64,000 nt of DNA, taken from NCBI GenBank assembly GCA_047639675.1, contig JBLIOI010000007.1, positions 1 through 64,000 of the forward strand, written 5' to 3'. This document shows, one piece after another, positions 1 to 9,733 of this stretch; position 1 is the stretch's first letter, and every line of letters begins with the position of its first letter. Position numbers and translations under genes: made by a program. A model generated the notes under the pieces. The model did not search any database. It was not told where the DNA came from and was given only the letters and a program-made list of their open reading frames with translations. This DNA comes from JABACD01 sp047639675. GTDB lineage: Bacteria > Planctomycetota > UBA1135 > GCA-002686595.

Positions 1-255
1 GGGTGTTTCGCCGGAAATCTCCAGAACGACACGCCCCTTGTCATCGGGCAAGTTGCGCAGGCTTGCGCCTGTTGCCCCCGCCAGTACATAACGAATCGGC
101 TCGCCAAGGTCCTGCGCGGAGCTATGGCTCGTTGCCGAAGGTCCGGCGCTCGCCATCGGTAGACCAACGGTCATGAGCAGCAGGGCGCCGCCCAAAAGAG
201 CTGCTGCAAAGCCGCTACTGCTCGTCCCCGAAAGATTGTTCTGTTTCGTGCCCAT
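1..255 (-). CDS. Partial secreted protein with SH3-like repeat (N-terminus only)
   Basis: Reading leftward from an ATG at 253-255, the frame stays open for 85 codons to the window edge, so only the N-terminus is visible. It begins MGTKQNNLSG, then has a hydrophobic stretch at about residues 16-36 ending in an Ala-Ser-Ala signal-peptidase-like site, so the product is probably exported. From about residue 52 the text (YVLAGATGASLRNLPDDKG) resembles a bacterial SH3 repeat of the type that begins with a Leu-x-x-Arg/Leu-x-x-x-Pro pattern and often occurs in cell-wall or TPR proteins. The rest of the gene lies outside the window, so the function is unknown. It is divergent from the aminotransferase gene at 536. 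Confidence 0.6.
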   Translation of the reverse strand, partial: MGTKQNNLSGTSSSGFAAALLGGALLLMTVGLPMASAGPSATSHSSAQDLGEPIRYVLAGATGASLRNLPDDKGRVVLEISGETP

Positions 256-535
256 GATTCCTGTCCGCTCTGTGTGGTTGTCTCGCATCCGCATCTCGAA
301 AATGCCCGGGAGCCCCGGGGCCGATGGGACGGCGCGCGGCCGGCCCAGTGCTTGCGCGGGCGGCGGGATCGAAACCCGCCGTACGCTGAGCCGATCCTAG
401 CCACTCAGAGGACCCGCTTCCACAGCGCTGTTGCCCGCGCATCCCGCGAATTTCTGCGACATGTTTTGGCCGCGGCTTGGCTGGCCCCTGGCAGTAGACT
501 CCGGGCCCCTTTCGACCCCATCTGCAGAGCTCTCC

Positions 536-1642
536 ATGACTCAAACTCTTCAATTCCCCTACATGTTTTGGGCCCACCATGAGGGCTTCCAGTCCCCCTG
601 GTGCCTCTCGCAGTCGGGCATGCCTCTGCCCGAGGCCTCCTTCATGGACGGAATAGGCATCGATTTCTCGCATCCATGCGTGGAAGCCATGCCCGCCGTG
701 GAGGCTCGTCTGGGCGAGCTTTTCGGGGTTCCGAGCGAGCGCGTACTGGTCACCATTGGCGGATCTTCCGCCATGCAAATCAGCGCAATGCAGTGGTTCC
801 GACCGGGGGCGCGAGTCCTAGCCGAGACGCCCTCCTACGAACCCATGCGCAAGTTGCCGGAGTTCTACGGCGCCGACGTCCGGCCGCTGCAGAGGCGCGC
901 GGCTGACGATTGGATGGTGAATCCGGAAGAAGTCAGGGATGGCTTAGCGGGAACGACTGGTCGCGGGCACGTATTCCTGACGAATATGCATAATCCCACC
1001 GGAGCGCTGATGGACGCTGAGCGCATGACGGCAATTGCCGCGGAAGCCGCGAAGACTGGCGGCGTGCTCGTCTCGAACGAAGCCTACATGGAGTTCCTTC
1101 CGACCGAACGGCGCGTACATGCCTTTGCTTTAGCGCCCAACGCCGTGTCTCTCGGAACGCTAACAAAAGCCTATGGCATGGGCGGCTTGCGCATCGGTTG
1201 GATGATCTTGGGCGAAGGTATTGCCGATGAGTTCATGAACGTGATGGATATGTCCTATCTCGCGTACGTCGATCCCCCCACTCCTTCATTGGTCGGAGCC
1301 TTGCGAGCCCTCGACAACCTAGAACTTCTCTCGCAACCCATACGTAAGGTGGAAGTCGAGAGCCGTCCGCACTGGGAGCGTTGGTTGCGCGAGACGCCCG
1401 GGATTCGTTCGCACATCCCCGAGTTTGGCTTGATCGCTTTCCCACGCGTTGAAGGTGTAGATGATACAGCGGGGCTCGTCAGTTACCTGCAAGCGGAACA
1501 CCAGGTCGATGTGGTACCGGGTGAGTACTTCGGATTACGAGGACACGTGCGTGTGGGCTGCGGAGTACCGCCGGAAACCTTGAAAGACGGGCTCGAACGA
1601 TTGACCATTGGCATCGAAGCTTGGAGAGCACTCGGTAAGTGA
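536..1642 (+). CDS. PLP-dependent class I/II aminotransferase
   Basis: Fold-type I pyridoxal-phosphate aminotransferase of 368 residues; substrate not predictable. The cofactor-binding asparagine lies in a HNPTG motif near residue 153. The Schiff-base lysine is K211 in SLGTLTKAYGMGGLRIGW, which also contains the carboxylate-binding arginine region (R219). The frame is open back to 431, but the ATG at 536 (MTQTLQF) is preferred because the upstream extension is Pro/Ala-rich and unlike the family. The stop overlaps the next gene's GTG start in a GTGA junction, so it is translationally coupled to the glycosyltransferase. This suggests a small cell-surface or sugar/amino acid module. Family call is firm; the exact reaction is not. 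Confidence 0.88.
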   Translation: MTQTLQFPYMFWAHHEGFQSPWCLSQSGMPLPEASFMDGIGIDFSHPCVEAMPAVEARLGELFGVPSERVLVTIGGSSAMQISAMQWFRPGARVLAETPSYEPMRKLPEFYGADVRPLQRRAADDWMVNPEEVRDGLAGTTGRGHVFLTNMHNPTGALMDAERMTAIAAEAAKTGGVLVSNEAYMEFLPTERRVHAFALAPNAVSLGTLTKAYGMGGLRIGWMILGEGIADEFMNVMDMSYLAYVDPPTPSLVGALRALDNLELLSQPIRKVEVESRPHWERWLRETPGIRSHIPEFGLIAFPRVEGVDDTAGLVSYLQAEHQVDVVPGEYFGLRGHVRVGCGVPPETLKDGLERLTIGIEAWRALGK

Positions 1643-2739
1643 CGCGCACTGTCCTACACGTTCGCATCGCTTCCGGTGCAGGTGGTGGTCCCGAGAAGAC
1701 CATCATGAATTCGCCGCGCCATTTAGTCGGCAGCGATTACCGGGCGATTGTGGTTTACCTCTATCCTCCCGGCGACGAGGGTTTCGAGGTGATTCGTCAG
1801 CGTGCACGCGAGAAGGAATGTCCGCTTGAAGGCCTTCCGGAGAGCCTACCGATTGATCCGCGCGTGCTTTGGCGGCTGCTCCGAATCTGCAAGAAGGAAG
1901 GCGTCGACATTTGGCACGGTCACGATTACAAGTCGAACTTATATGGCGTGCTCTTGCGACCCTTTGCCCGCTTTCGATTGGTGACGACTGTGCATGGTTG
2001 GGTTAAACATACAAGTCGCACGCCGCTGTATTACAGCATCGATCGTTGGACCTTGCCGCGTCACAAGCAGGTGATCGCAGTCTCTAGCGATCTGTACGAT
2101 GCGAGCCGCTTGGCCGGCGTGAAGGAAGAGCGCTTAAGCTTGATTGAAAATGCGATCGATACGGACGAATTCCAGCGCACGCGCGAACGAACAAAACAAG
2201 GCCGCTTGCGCATTGGAGCCGTCGGCCGCTTGTCGGAAGAGAAGGGCTTCGACCTACTCATCCGTGCGGTAGAGACCTTGATCGACGAGGGCTTCGAAAT
2301 CGAATTGGCGATTGCTGGCGAAGGCGATCAGGAAGAAGCGCTTGCAGCACAGATCAAGGCTTCGCCCCATGCGCAGCATCTCAAGCTGCTAGGCTTTCAA
2401 AGTGATACCCGCGCCCTATTCGACAGCTTCGATGTGTTCTGTCTATCGAGCCTACGCGAGGGCTTGCCCAACGTCGTGCTAGAAGCCATGTCGATGGGGC
2501 TGCCGATGGTTGCGACACGCTCCGGAGGCATGCAAACCTTCGCGAAGGATGGCGATGATGCGATTCTAGTCGACCCCGGATCCGCTCTTGAGTTGGTGAA
2601 TGGCTTGCGTCCGGTACTAGCGAGTGAAGATCGCCGCGATAAATTAGCGCAAGCCGCGCGTGCGCGAGTGGTGACTGACTGTTCCTTCGCGCACCGCATG
2701 GAGCGTGTCGTGGAGATCTACGACAGACTACCGAGCTAA
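1639..2739 (+). CDS. GT4-family (GT-B) glycosyltransferase
   Basis: Retaining glycosyltransferase group 1, 366 residues, cytoplasmic, probably transferring a sugar from a nucleotide or lipid donor onto a glycan or lipid. The N-terminal Rossmann half begins with VLHVRIASGAGGGPEK, the glycine-rich acceptor-side loop. The C-terminal donor half has GRLSEEKGFDLLIRA and the family E-x7-E motif at about E274 and E282 (EGLPNVVLE), followed by AMSMGLPMVAT. The start is a GTG overlapping the stop of the aminotransferase by four bases. The gene ends at a perfect palindrome facing the convergent larC gene. No sugar specificity can be read from sequence. Confidence 0.9.
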   Translation: MTRTVLHVRIASGAGGGPEKTIMNSPRHLVGSDYRAIVVYLYPPGDEGFEVIRQRAREKECPLEGLPESLPIDPRVLWRLLRICKKEGVDIWHGHDYKSNLYGVLLRPFARFRLVTTVHGWVKHTSRTPLYYSIDRWTLPRHKQVIAVSSDLYDASRLAGVKEERLSLIENAIDTDEFQRTRERTKQGRLRIGAVGRLSEEKGFDLLIRAVETLIDEGFEIELAIAGEGDQEEALAAQIKASPHAQHLKLLGFQSDTRALFDSFDVFCLSSLREGLPNVVLEAMSMGLPMVATRSGGMQTFAKDGDDAILVDPGSALELVNGLRPVLASEDRRDKLAQAARARVVTDCSFAHRMERVVEIYDRLPS

Positions 2740-2760
2740 AGAAGGCGGTACCGCCTTCTT
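2739..2760. terminator. Perfect 22-base palindrome between convergent genes
   Basis: A self-complementary sequence (arm AAGAAGGCGG, centre TA) that shares its outer bases with the TAA of the glycosyltransferase gene (2737-2739) and the TGA of larC (2760-2762). It could fold as a hairpin in either transcript and serve as a bidirectional terminator, although there is no T-tract beyond the arms other than the terminal TT. Confidence 0.55.
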
Positions 2761-3962
2761 CAGCTCCCGCGCGCGGCGATTACGCGGCGCTCCGCCTCGC
2801 GCAGACTCCAACCCATGTGTTCGGCCAAGGGAACCAAGTCGTCGTACTCGGGCGAGATGTCGCGCTCGCCGAACGGGCTACGCCCTTTGTACTGCGGACG
2901 TTGACGGATCTTGACGCGGATTGTGAATCCTTCGATCTCGACGCTTTCGAACTTGCGCTCACACTCGGTGCGTTCGACCCGGGTCCAACGTAGGCCGAGG
3001 CTCGGAGTTCGTTCGAAGATCACGGCTTCCAGGGTGGAACGTTGCTCAGCTCGACATAACGCCGAAATCTGAACTCCCGGCCGATCCTTCTTCATCTGCA
3101 GCGCAGAGCTCCATGCGTCCAGCGCGCCTGCTTCACGCAAAGCGCGCAAGCACCAGCCCAACTCTTCACCCGTCGCATCGTCTAGATGAACATCGAGCTG
3201 CCAGGTCTCTTGTCGCTCACTCTGTATCGCATCTTGTTCGCAAAGTTGCACGCGTACAAGATTGGGCGGCCCGCTCTGCGGATCGCGCGTGCCCGCTCCC
3301 AAGCCGACCAAACGGGCCTGCAACACAACTTGCGCATCAAACTCATCGACAAGCACCGACAAGATCGCAGCCGCCGTCGGAGTCAATCGCTCACCTTCGC
3401 CGCCATAGCGCAGAGGCAAGTCACGCATCAACTCCGCAACCGCGGGAACCGGGACCGGCATCTCGCCGTGCGCGCAGATCACGGTTCCGGAGCCGACGAG
3501 TGGCGCAGTCGCGAGCACGCGGTCCACACCGAGCTTGTGCATTGCAAATACAGCACCGACCACATCTATCAGAGTATCGACGGCCCCAACTTCATGAAAA
3601 TGAACCTTCTCCTTCGCGATGCCATGCACACGGCCCTCCGCCTCCGCGATAGCATCGAGAACACTCGCCGCGCGTTCACGCACAACCCTCGGAAGCTCAA
3701 CCCGCGCCAAGAGATCGACGAGGTCCGCCAAGTGACGATGCGGCGGATCATGCGACTCCGGCGTGCGCACATCCAAGTGCGTCCCTACGAAGGCGCCACG
3801 CTTCGCGCGCGAACTCTCCAGCACGACATCACCGGGCAACAACTGATCCGCTAAGCGTTGCAAGTCCTCAAGGCAAAAGCGCTCGTCGCCAAGATCAAGT
3901 AGCGCGGCGAGAAACATATCCCCCGCCATTCCGCCGAAGGGTTCGATTAGGAGCGTCGTCAT
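2760..3962 (-). CDS. larC: LarC-type nickel-pincer cofactor biosynthesis protein
   Basis: About 400 residues, matching the LarC/TIGR00299 family, which in lactate racemase maturation inserts nickel into the pyridinium pincer cofactor in a CTP-dependent reaction. Visible family blocks are the N-terminus FGGMAGDMFLAALLDLG, the FHEVGAVDTLIDVVGA block, and the proline-rich VICAHGEMPVPVPAVAELM block. The frame extends to 4103 but the family N-terminus starts at the ATG at 3960-3962 (MTTLLIEPFGG). larA, larB and larE are not in this window, so the enzyme that uses the cofactor is unknown here. It follows the large repeat protein gene by 49 bases on the same strand and may be co-transcribed with it. 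Confidence 0.85.
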   Translation of the reverse strand: MTTLLIEPFGGMAGDMFLAALLDLGDERFCLEDLQRLADQLLPGDVVLESSRAKRGAFVGTHLDVRTPESHDPPHRHLADLVDLLARVELPRVVRERAASVLDAIAEAEGRVHGIAKEKVHFHEVGAVDTLIDVVGAVFAMHKLGVDRVLATAPLVGSGTVICAHGEMPVPVPAVAELMRDLPLRYGGEGERLTPTAAAILSVLVDEFDAQVVLQARLVGLGAGTRDPQSGPPNLVRVQLCEQDAIQSERQETWQLDVHLDDATGEELGWCLRALREAGALDAWSSALQMKKDRPGVQISALCRAEQRSTLEAVIFERTPSLGLRWTRVERTECERKFESVEIEGFTIRVKIRQRPQYKGRSPFGERDISPEYDDLVPLAEHMGWSLREAERRVIAARGS

Positions 3963-4011
3963 AGGACCCATGATAGAGCGAATGGACGGACGCTGGGAAG
4001 CTCCGTTGCCT

Positions 4012-6246
4012 TTACTGGGGGTCGTCTTCCTCGGACAATTCCGTAGTGGGGTCGGCGGGACGAGCCTCGAGCACAACAGAGACATGTTCGCCGACGCGAA
4101 CATCCACCTCCATGCTCGTTGCTACCGGCTTCTCCTCGCCACGGGCATCAAGGCTCACTTGATACCTACCCGGCCCCAAACTCGAACGTTCACAACGCCC
4201 CATAGAATCTGTCGTCATCCTTACGCCACTCCTCTGCCCGTCAGGCCGGAACAGGACGTGGCGATTTCCGACTTGCCCAATCGAGGCGCCCAACTGAACG
4301 GCTATGCGCGCCTCCGGGCGAAGGAGAACTTCAATTTGGTTGAGATCCTCCCCGGGTGGCACCACGACCAACACTTCGGGGCTATGGCCATAGCCACTGC
4401 TCCGGGCAACGAAGGTCCATTGCCCACCGGCGACATAGCGAAAAGTGAACCTCCCTCGCTCGTCAGTCTCGGCTCCCCGCCCCCAAGAACTTCCCGTCTC
4501 CTCCACACCAGGGGTCTGATTGGCGGACGCCGGAACACTCATCCGAACTCTCGCGCCTTCCACGGGCTCGCCCATCGGATCCCTGACGATGCCCCTCAGT
4601 TTTGATACTAAGGGAACCACCAGCGTGATCTGCCTTGCAGCTGGCATTGCAATCCGAACTCCCTTAGACCCTCTGCCAAACTGCGCCTCCGCTTCGATGA
4701 TCCATTCGCCATCACCAAGCCCATCAATAGTGAACGAGCCATCTTCACTCTCAATCTTGCGTGTCAGGCGATGATCTCGGGGCTGTTTTATTGCGTGCTT
4801 CTGATAAGGAAGAGCCCTAATCGTGAAGCCCGTCAAGGGCTGACCCAAGTCGTCGATGACTCGCCCGCTTAGCTTTCCGCCTTTGTCAAGGACAACGACC
4901 AGCCCGGAAGTTGCTGGCTGCAATTCCGTCAGCTTGGCTTTGTAGTCCGGGCCGCGCGCTTTCAGTGGGTGCTTGCCGCCCTCCGCCTTCTCGAAGTCCT
5001 CTTTGAGAAAGGCCCGTGCTGACACATCAAGCACGCATGGAGTCGGTCTCAGGCCACTGATTCGGAAGGCGCCATCTTCCGCCGTCTTGATGTTGCTTCC
5101 GCTGTAGAGCGAAGACCCGGACTGAGTCACTCGAACTGTCGCGTCACGGACCGGCGAGCCGTCTGCCCAACGAACGAGACCTTCGATGAATTCACCCTCT
5201 GTCATGGTCAGGGTGAGGTCTCTCAGATGGCTGCCATCAGCTAAGATACCGAGATCTCGCCCCATTGGCAGTTTGCCATCCAATTGTGCTCTCACATTTA
5301 TCACTCCCGGGGAAACCCCCTTAATGTGAAAGCTACCGTCATCCGCCGTCTTCACGTTTCTCGACCACATCCTGCCAATGCTGACATCAACCGCGGCAAT
5401 CCCAGCGCCGTTCACATTCACAACCCGCCCAGAGAGCGAAGCTCCGACTGACATATTAGAGACGAGCTTAGTCAGTTCGCCATCCTGGACCTTGATCTCG
5501 TCTTGCGTGAAGTGGCACCAATCCTCCGACTGAACATCGAGCGCGTAATCGCTGCTCTTGGGTACGCCGGTAAACTCAAAGCGCCCCTCGGAGTCCAGGT
5601 TCATTGAGACCGAATATCCACGCCCGTCGAGCGTGACCCTTGTTTTCTCGGGCACACCGTCACCCCAGGTGAATCCTTTCGGCGCGAGGACCACGCCCGA
5701 AAGCACGCCAGCCAGTGCCGGTTCAAGCACGATCTCAGCAGGCAAGTCGCGCAGGTCGAGCCTCAGCTTCTTCACCTTGCGCAAGAAGCGACCGCTGGCT
5801 TCCAGTGTCCCAAGCTTGCACAGCTTTGAGATTACCACTCGAAACTTTCCGTCATGTCCGACAGAAACGCGAAACTCACTCTTCCCGCGAGAGCTCTGGC
5901 CCTTGGCGATTACGATGACATCGCTCAAGGCGTATGGCATCCCTTCGGGGAAGACAACTCGGCCCTCGATCCAGTAGTCGTCGGAAGTGAAGTGCTCGCG
6001 AGTGGAGGTGGAGGCTTCATCACCAAGAGGAGTCGTCGCCGCAATTTCGCGCACCTGGGCTTCGTCTGTGTTCTCCGTCAACTCCGGCAACTTCGAGAGT
6101 GAGTCCTCATTACCAAGCAACTTTGGTACGAGCGCCGTGTCCTTATCTACGCCCCGCAGCACTTCCGAGCTCTGCGCGTGCCACAGACAAAACAGTGCGA
6201 CTCCAACGATGCCGAGGATCCAAAGAATGCGTTGGTTCTTCATCAT
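4012..6246 (-). CDS. Membrane-anchored carboxypeptidase-regulatory-like repeat protein (short paralogue)
   Basis: About 744 residues with an N-terminal signal anchor (residues about 6-24, LWILGIVGVALFCLW) and then a chain of transthyretin-like/CarboxypepD_reg beta-sandwich modules, each showing the pattern G-x-V-x-D-x-x-G-x-P followed by T-x-x-D-G-x-F-x-I-x-G-L. The rest of the protein is predicted outside the cytoplasm. These modules are common structural repeats in large surface proteins and say nothing definite about a ligand. It is clearly a paralogue of the next gene upstream (6443-9565), sharing the MKNQ start and module order, but ends about 300 residues earlier in an acidic tail (ELSEEDDPQ). 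Two adjacent ATG codons are possible starts; the first has the better distance to an AAGG. Confidence 0.75.
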   Translation of the reverse strand: MMKNQRILWILGIVGVALFCLWHAQSSEVLRGVDKDTALVPKLLGNEDSLSKLPELTENTDEAQVREIAATTPLGDEASTSTREHFTSDDYWIEGRVVFPEGMPYALSDVIVIAKGQSSRGKSEFRVSVGHDGKFRVVISKLCKLGTLEASGRFLRKVKKLRLDLRDLPAEIVLEPALAGVLSGVVLAPKGFTWGDGVPEKTRVTLDGRGYSVSMNLDSEGRFEFTGVPKSSDYALDVQSEDWCHFTQDEIKVQDGELTKLVSNMSVGASLSGRVVNVNGAGIAAVDVSIGRMWSRNVKTADDGSFHIKGVSPGVINVRAQLDGKLPMGRDLGILADGSHLRDLTLTMTEGEFIEGLVRWADGSPVRDATVRVTQSGSSLYSGSNIKTAEDGAFRISGLRPTPCVLDVSARAFLKEDFEKAEGGKHPLKARGPDYKAKLTELQPATSGLVVVLDKGGKLSGRVIDDLGQPLTGFTIRALPYQKHAIKQPRDHRLTRKIESEDGSFTIDGLGDGEWIIEAEAQFGRGSKGVRIAMPAARQITLVVPLVSKLRGIVRDPMGEPVEGARVRMSVPASANQTPGVEETGSSWGRGAETDERGRFTFRYVAGGQWTFVARSSGYGHSPEVLVVVPPGEDLNQIEVLLRPEARIAVQLGASIGQVGNRHVLFRPDGQRSGVRMTTDSMGRCERSSLGPGRYQVSLDARGEEKPVATSMEVDVRVGEHVSVVLEARPADPTTELSEEDDPQ

Positions 6247-6442
6247 GAGTCAGCGACCTTCAATCCTCACCCAGAATGTCCGCATGTTCGATTTCCAATG
6301 TAGAAGAGAATAGGAAAGGCCCGGCCCAGCCATCTTGATCAAGACTTGCGGTAAGGCCGCACATGGAACACGTCGCTGCTCTTATTGGCAGTCACGACAG
6401 CTATGAATAGGCGCTTCGAGGGCAAACTGACCACGTCACGGC

Positions 6443-9400
6443 CTAGTGGCTATCTACTTGAAAGTCCCGGTCCGAGATCCCACCCGATTGCAAGCGGACC
6501 TCAACCGACTTGGTCTCACTTCCTTCGTAGATAGCACGGACGAGCACACGCCCATCAGCGAGCCCGGTGAATTCGTACTTGCCGCCAGCGTCCGTAGTGA
6601 AAGCACGATTTCGATAAATCCGGTGGCCCGAAAGTGTGGTGACTTCGACATGTGCCCTCTGTAGGGGCATACCATCCGAACCTGTCACTTGGCCTTTGAG
6701 GACAGCCTCTTCTTCGAGAGTGAAATCCATTCCATCCAGTTGGGACCCTTTATCAATCTTGATTCCGTCACGAATGATCACCGCATCCGAATTCTTTGAG
6801 CGTCGCCCCCATGAGCGGCCATGATCATTGACGCGGATGAAAAAGGTCCCAGCCGGAACGTGGGTGAATTCGTAACGACCTTCACCATTTGTGGAGATCG
6901 TCATTGTCCCAAAGTCTGAAGTGTCGCCCTGCGCGGCTTCCAACCGTTCCAGGTGCATCGAACAACTAGCCTTGGGTTCGCCATCGCTCCCCATCACACG
7001 GCCAGCAATCCGCCCCACGGGAAGCTCAAAGTCAACGCCCGGGTTGTCACCACTAGTCAATTCTCGGGTTGTCTGCGTCACGCCTGTTTGACGGTTGCCG
7101 ACATGGAACCAGAAGAGTCCCGAGCCACTCACGTTCATCGCGTAGACGCCGTCGCCGTCCGTTTGTGTCGCATCATTATTGAACTGCTCTCCCTCAGCCT
7201 TTCCGCAACTGATGCGCACGTTAGCTAGTGGCACGCCTCCAGCGAGCACACGTCCCGTCACTCGGGTTGGATTGGCCGGCGGCGCCCCCAGAACTACAGA
7301 CTCCTTCTGGCCGGCTTTCACGTCCACGTCAAGCCCTATGGATCGCCCTGGGCTTGCAATCGAGAGTGCACCGTTACCCGAAGAGGAACTCACGTTCTGG
7401 AGAGTGAGCCGATAGCTTCCTGGATCGAGCCCGTCCAATTCCGCTTCACCTCGGCTGTCCGTCTCAATTCTGTTCCAGTAGTTACCAGAGCTCGTACCCT
7501 GGATGTTGATCTGACGGCCTTCGACCTCTCCAACCGAAGCGTGCAGTTGAACATTCAAGCTTCCACCTGGGCGCAACTGGAGGCTAATCCCTTTTACGGT
7601 CTCCCCTGCGAGAGCCTCGATCAGCTCGTTGTTACTGGTTCCAAAACCGTCTGCCCGGGCGCGCACCACGGATCGACCGCTGCGCGCATCCTTGACGGTG
7701 AACTCACCATCCTCATTTGTAGTAGCGTCCTCTCCCCAGCGGGATGCCAGCGCATTGGGGTCGAACTTCTCGCCCTCTTCGAGGCGCTCCACCCAGACAT
7801 CGGCGCCGGAAATAGGATCACCGCCAGGCCCGCGTACCACACCTTTGACCTCTGCCCAACGCGAGACGGTCAAATCGACCTTGCCAGCACCGGGCAGATT
7901 GACCGTCATCTCCTGTGAAGTGCTGTGTTTGGAAGCACTGGCTTCGATTTGCCATGTGCCTTCACTCAGCCCGTCGATGGTAAAGGCTCCATCCATACTG
8001 ACGACCAAGCGTTCGACGCTATCCGAGCGTCCAAAATCATCTCCGGATCCTTCTACGGGTTCTGCACTGATCTTGAAGCGTTTGACCCCTTCGCCGAGGT
8101 CATCGAGCACGCGACCGCTCAAGCTGTCTCCTTGTTCAAGTACGAGCACCAAACCGCGAGTTCCCGGTGAAACGTCATCCTCACGAGTTTTATAAATCGG
8201 TCCTCGCGCCCTTAGCTTGTAGCTGCGGCCTTCCTTTTCGCGCTCCTTAGCTTTATCGAGTTCTTGCTTTCGGAAGGACTTGGCAGAAGCACGCACGACA
8301 CACTTAGAGCTTTCAAGTCCCGTAATTCTAAAGGTGCCGTCTGCGCCGGACTTATCGCTAACCCCGTCCCGAAAATCAAACATGGGACTATCCTTCTCGC
8401 GCTCTTGCATCGCACTGACCACAGCCCCAGCAGCTGCGGAACCATCCGGCCATTGCACGATTCCTTCGATGAAGTTGCCTTCGCCAATGGTCAACAGCAC
8501 GCCTCGACGCTCGCTGCCATCTGCGAGCCTTCCCAGTTCCTCTTCTGTGGACAAGTGATCGGCGAGCCCAGCCTTCAATACGACATCTTCTTCACCGACC
8601 CCCTTGAACTCGAAACTACCGTCGTCCTTTGTTTGAGTCGATTCCTGAGACCAGGACCCCATGCCACTCACTCTGACTTCGACAATCACTCCCGCTCGCC
8701 CGACGTTGTCAGAGTTCACGACGCGTCCGGATACGATCGCTCCAAGCTTAAGCTGCAAGTCGAGTCGCTCGGCCTCACCGGAACGAACCTTGATGTCACC
8801 CCTTCGTTGATCGCACCACTCCGGCATTGCCGCATGGAAATTGAAGTTGCTCCCGGGGGGAATCGCCGTGAGCACATAGTGACCCTTGGAATCCACATCG
8901 GCCCCACGCTGAATCATGCCGGAGCCGTCCCAACGAGAGAGTGAAACGCGAGCGTCATCGGCCAGCGCTGCGGTCCAACTTCTGCCGACAGGAGCCAAGA
9001 GATGCCCCTCAAGAACTCCACCCATTTCGGGCTCGACCAAAACCTCGCCCTCAACGTCATCCAGCTCAAGACTTAGCTTCTCAGGCATATAGAGGTAACG
9101 CCCTCGCACATCAAGCCAACCCCTCTCCGTTGACTCGGAGAAGGCCACTCTAAATTTTCCGTCCCGATCAATGGAGACCGTGTGCTCCCGGCGACCGTCA
9201 GTCTTGTCACCGAATCGCCGACCACGTGCCGTGACTTTGATCTCGCCCATATCGGTCGGCATGCGCTCTGGAAACACTACGCGACCGTTGATCCAGCGAG
9301 CATTCGACGCAGGTGCGGCACTCGATGAAGTGACTACGCGGCTGGGCTCCTTTACGGGCGCAACTTCCGCCCTCTCGGTTTGGGTCTCAATCTTCTGCGC

Positions 9401-9565
9401 GAGTTCTGGAAGGATCGTTCCGGTCGCGGCCTCGATTGAGGATTGCCGAACGAGCTCAACGCCATCTTCCTCAGTAGGAAGTTCATCCACCATGGCGAAC
9501 TGCCAAAGCACGAACAAACCAATCCCTACGAGAGCTAGAATTGGCAAGAGCAGTTGGTTCTTCAT
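6443..9565 (-). CDS. Membrane-anchored carboxypeptidase-regulatory-like repeat protein (long paralogue)
   Basis: About 1040 residues. The N-terminus MKNQLLLPILALVGIGLFVLW is a signal anchor; the remainder is a succession of CarboxypepD_reg-like beta-sandwich repeats, for example the GRVMGSDGEPKASCSM and GQVTGSDGMPLQRAHVEV modules, each followed by a Y/F-E-F-T-G/H-V-P/L-A-D-G segment. No catalytic residues of a peptidase are seen, so this is a structural or adhesive surface protein rather than an enzyme. The frame starts with GTG at 9580, but the ATG at 9565 aligns with the start of the paralogue at 4012-6246. A 196-base gap separates the two genes. The three C-terminal modules (from about residue 755) have no counterpart in the shorter copy. 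Confidence 0.78.
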   Translation of the reverse strand: MKNQLLLPILALVGIGLFVLWQFAMVDELPTEEDGVELVRQSSIEAATGTILPELAQKIETQTERAEVAPVKEPSRVVTSSSAAPASNARWINGRVVFPERMPTDMGEIKVTARGRRFGDKTDGRREHTVSIDRDGKFRVAFSESTERGWLDVRGRYLYMPEKLSLELDDVEGEVLVEPEMGGVLEGHLLAPVGRSWTAALADDARVSLSRWDGSGMIQRGADVDSKGHYVLTAIPPGSNFNFHAAMPEWCDQRRGDIKVRSGEAERLDLQLKLGAIVSGRVVNSDNVGRAGVIVEVRVSGMGSWSQESTQTKDDGSFEFKGVGEEDVVLKAGLADHLSTEEELGRLADGSERRGVLLTIGEGNFIEGIVQWPDGSAAAGAVVSAMQEREKDSPMFDFRDGVSDKSGADGTFRITGLESSKCVVRASAKSFRKQELDKAKEREKEGRSYKLRARGPIYKTREDDVSPGTRGLVLVLEQGDSLSGRVLDDLGEGVKRFKISAEPVEGSGDDFGRSDSVERLVVSMDGAFTIDGLSEGTWQIEASASKHSTSQEMTVNLPGAGKVDLTVSRWAEVKGVVRGPGGDPISGADVWVERLEEGEKFDPNALASRWGEDATTNEDGEFTVKDARSGRSVVRARADGFGTSNNELIEALAGETVKGISLQLRPGGSLNVQLHASVGEVEGRQINIQGTSSGNYWNRIETDSRGEAELDGLDPGSYRLTLQNVSSSSGNGALSIASPGRSIGLDVDVKAGQKESVVLGAPPANPTRVTGRVLAGGVPLANVRISCGKAEGEQFNNDATQTDGDGVYAMNVSGSGLFWFHVGNRQTGVTQTTRELTSGDNPGVDFELPVGRIAGRVMGSDGEPKASCSMHLERLEAAQGDTSDFGTMTISTNGEGRYEFTHVPAGTFFIRVNDHGRSWGRRSKNSDAVIIRDGIKIDKGSQLDGMDFTLEEEAVLKGQVTGSDGMPLQRAHVEVTTLSGHRIYRNRAFTTDAGGKYEFTGLADGRVLVRAIYEGSETKSVEVRLQSGGISDRDFQVDSH

Positions 9566-9733
9566 GTCACCGATTGTCACCCTGGAGTCCCTATTGGGGA
9601 AGGCTCCTGCAGGAGGAATGATCGCTTTGGTACCTCAGCCCAGTTGATGTGCGTAAGATGCGTGTTGCCTGGGCCCTCCAGTACAAGTCTCCCCGGCTAA
9701 CCCATCCCAGCACAACCCAGCGCGAATTCGATC

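Noticed and set aside
3186..3854. Long plus-strand frame inside larC
   Set aside because: Antisense shadow of a strongly supported gene.
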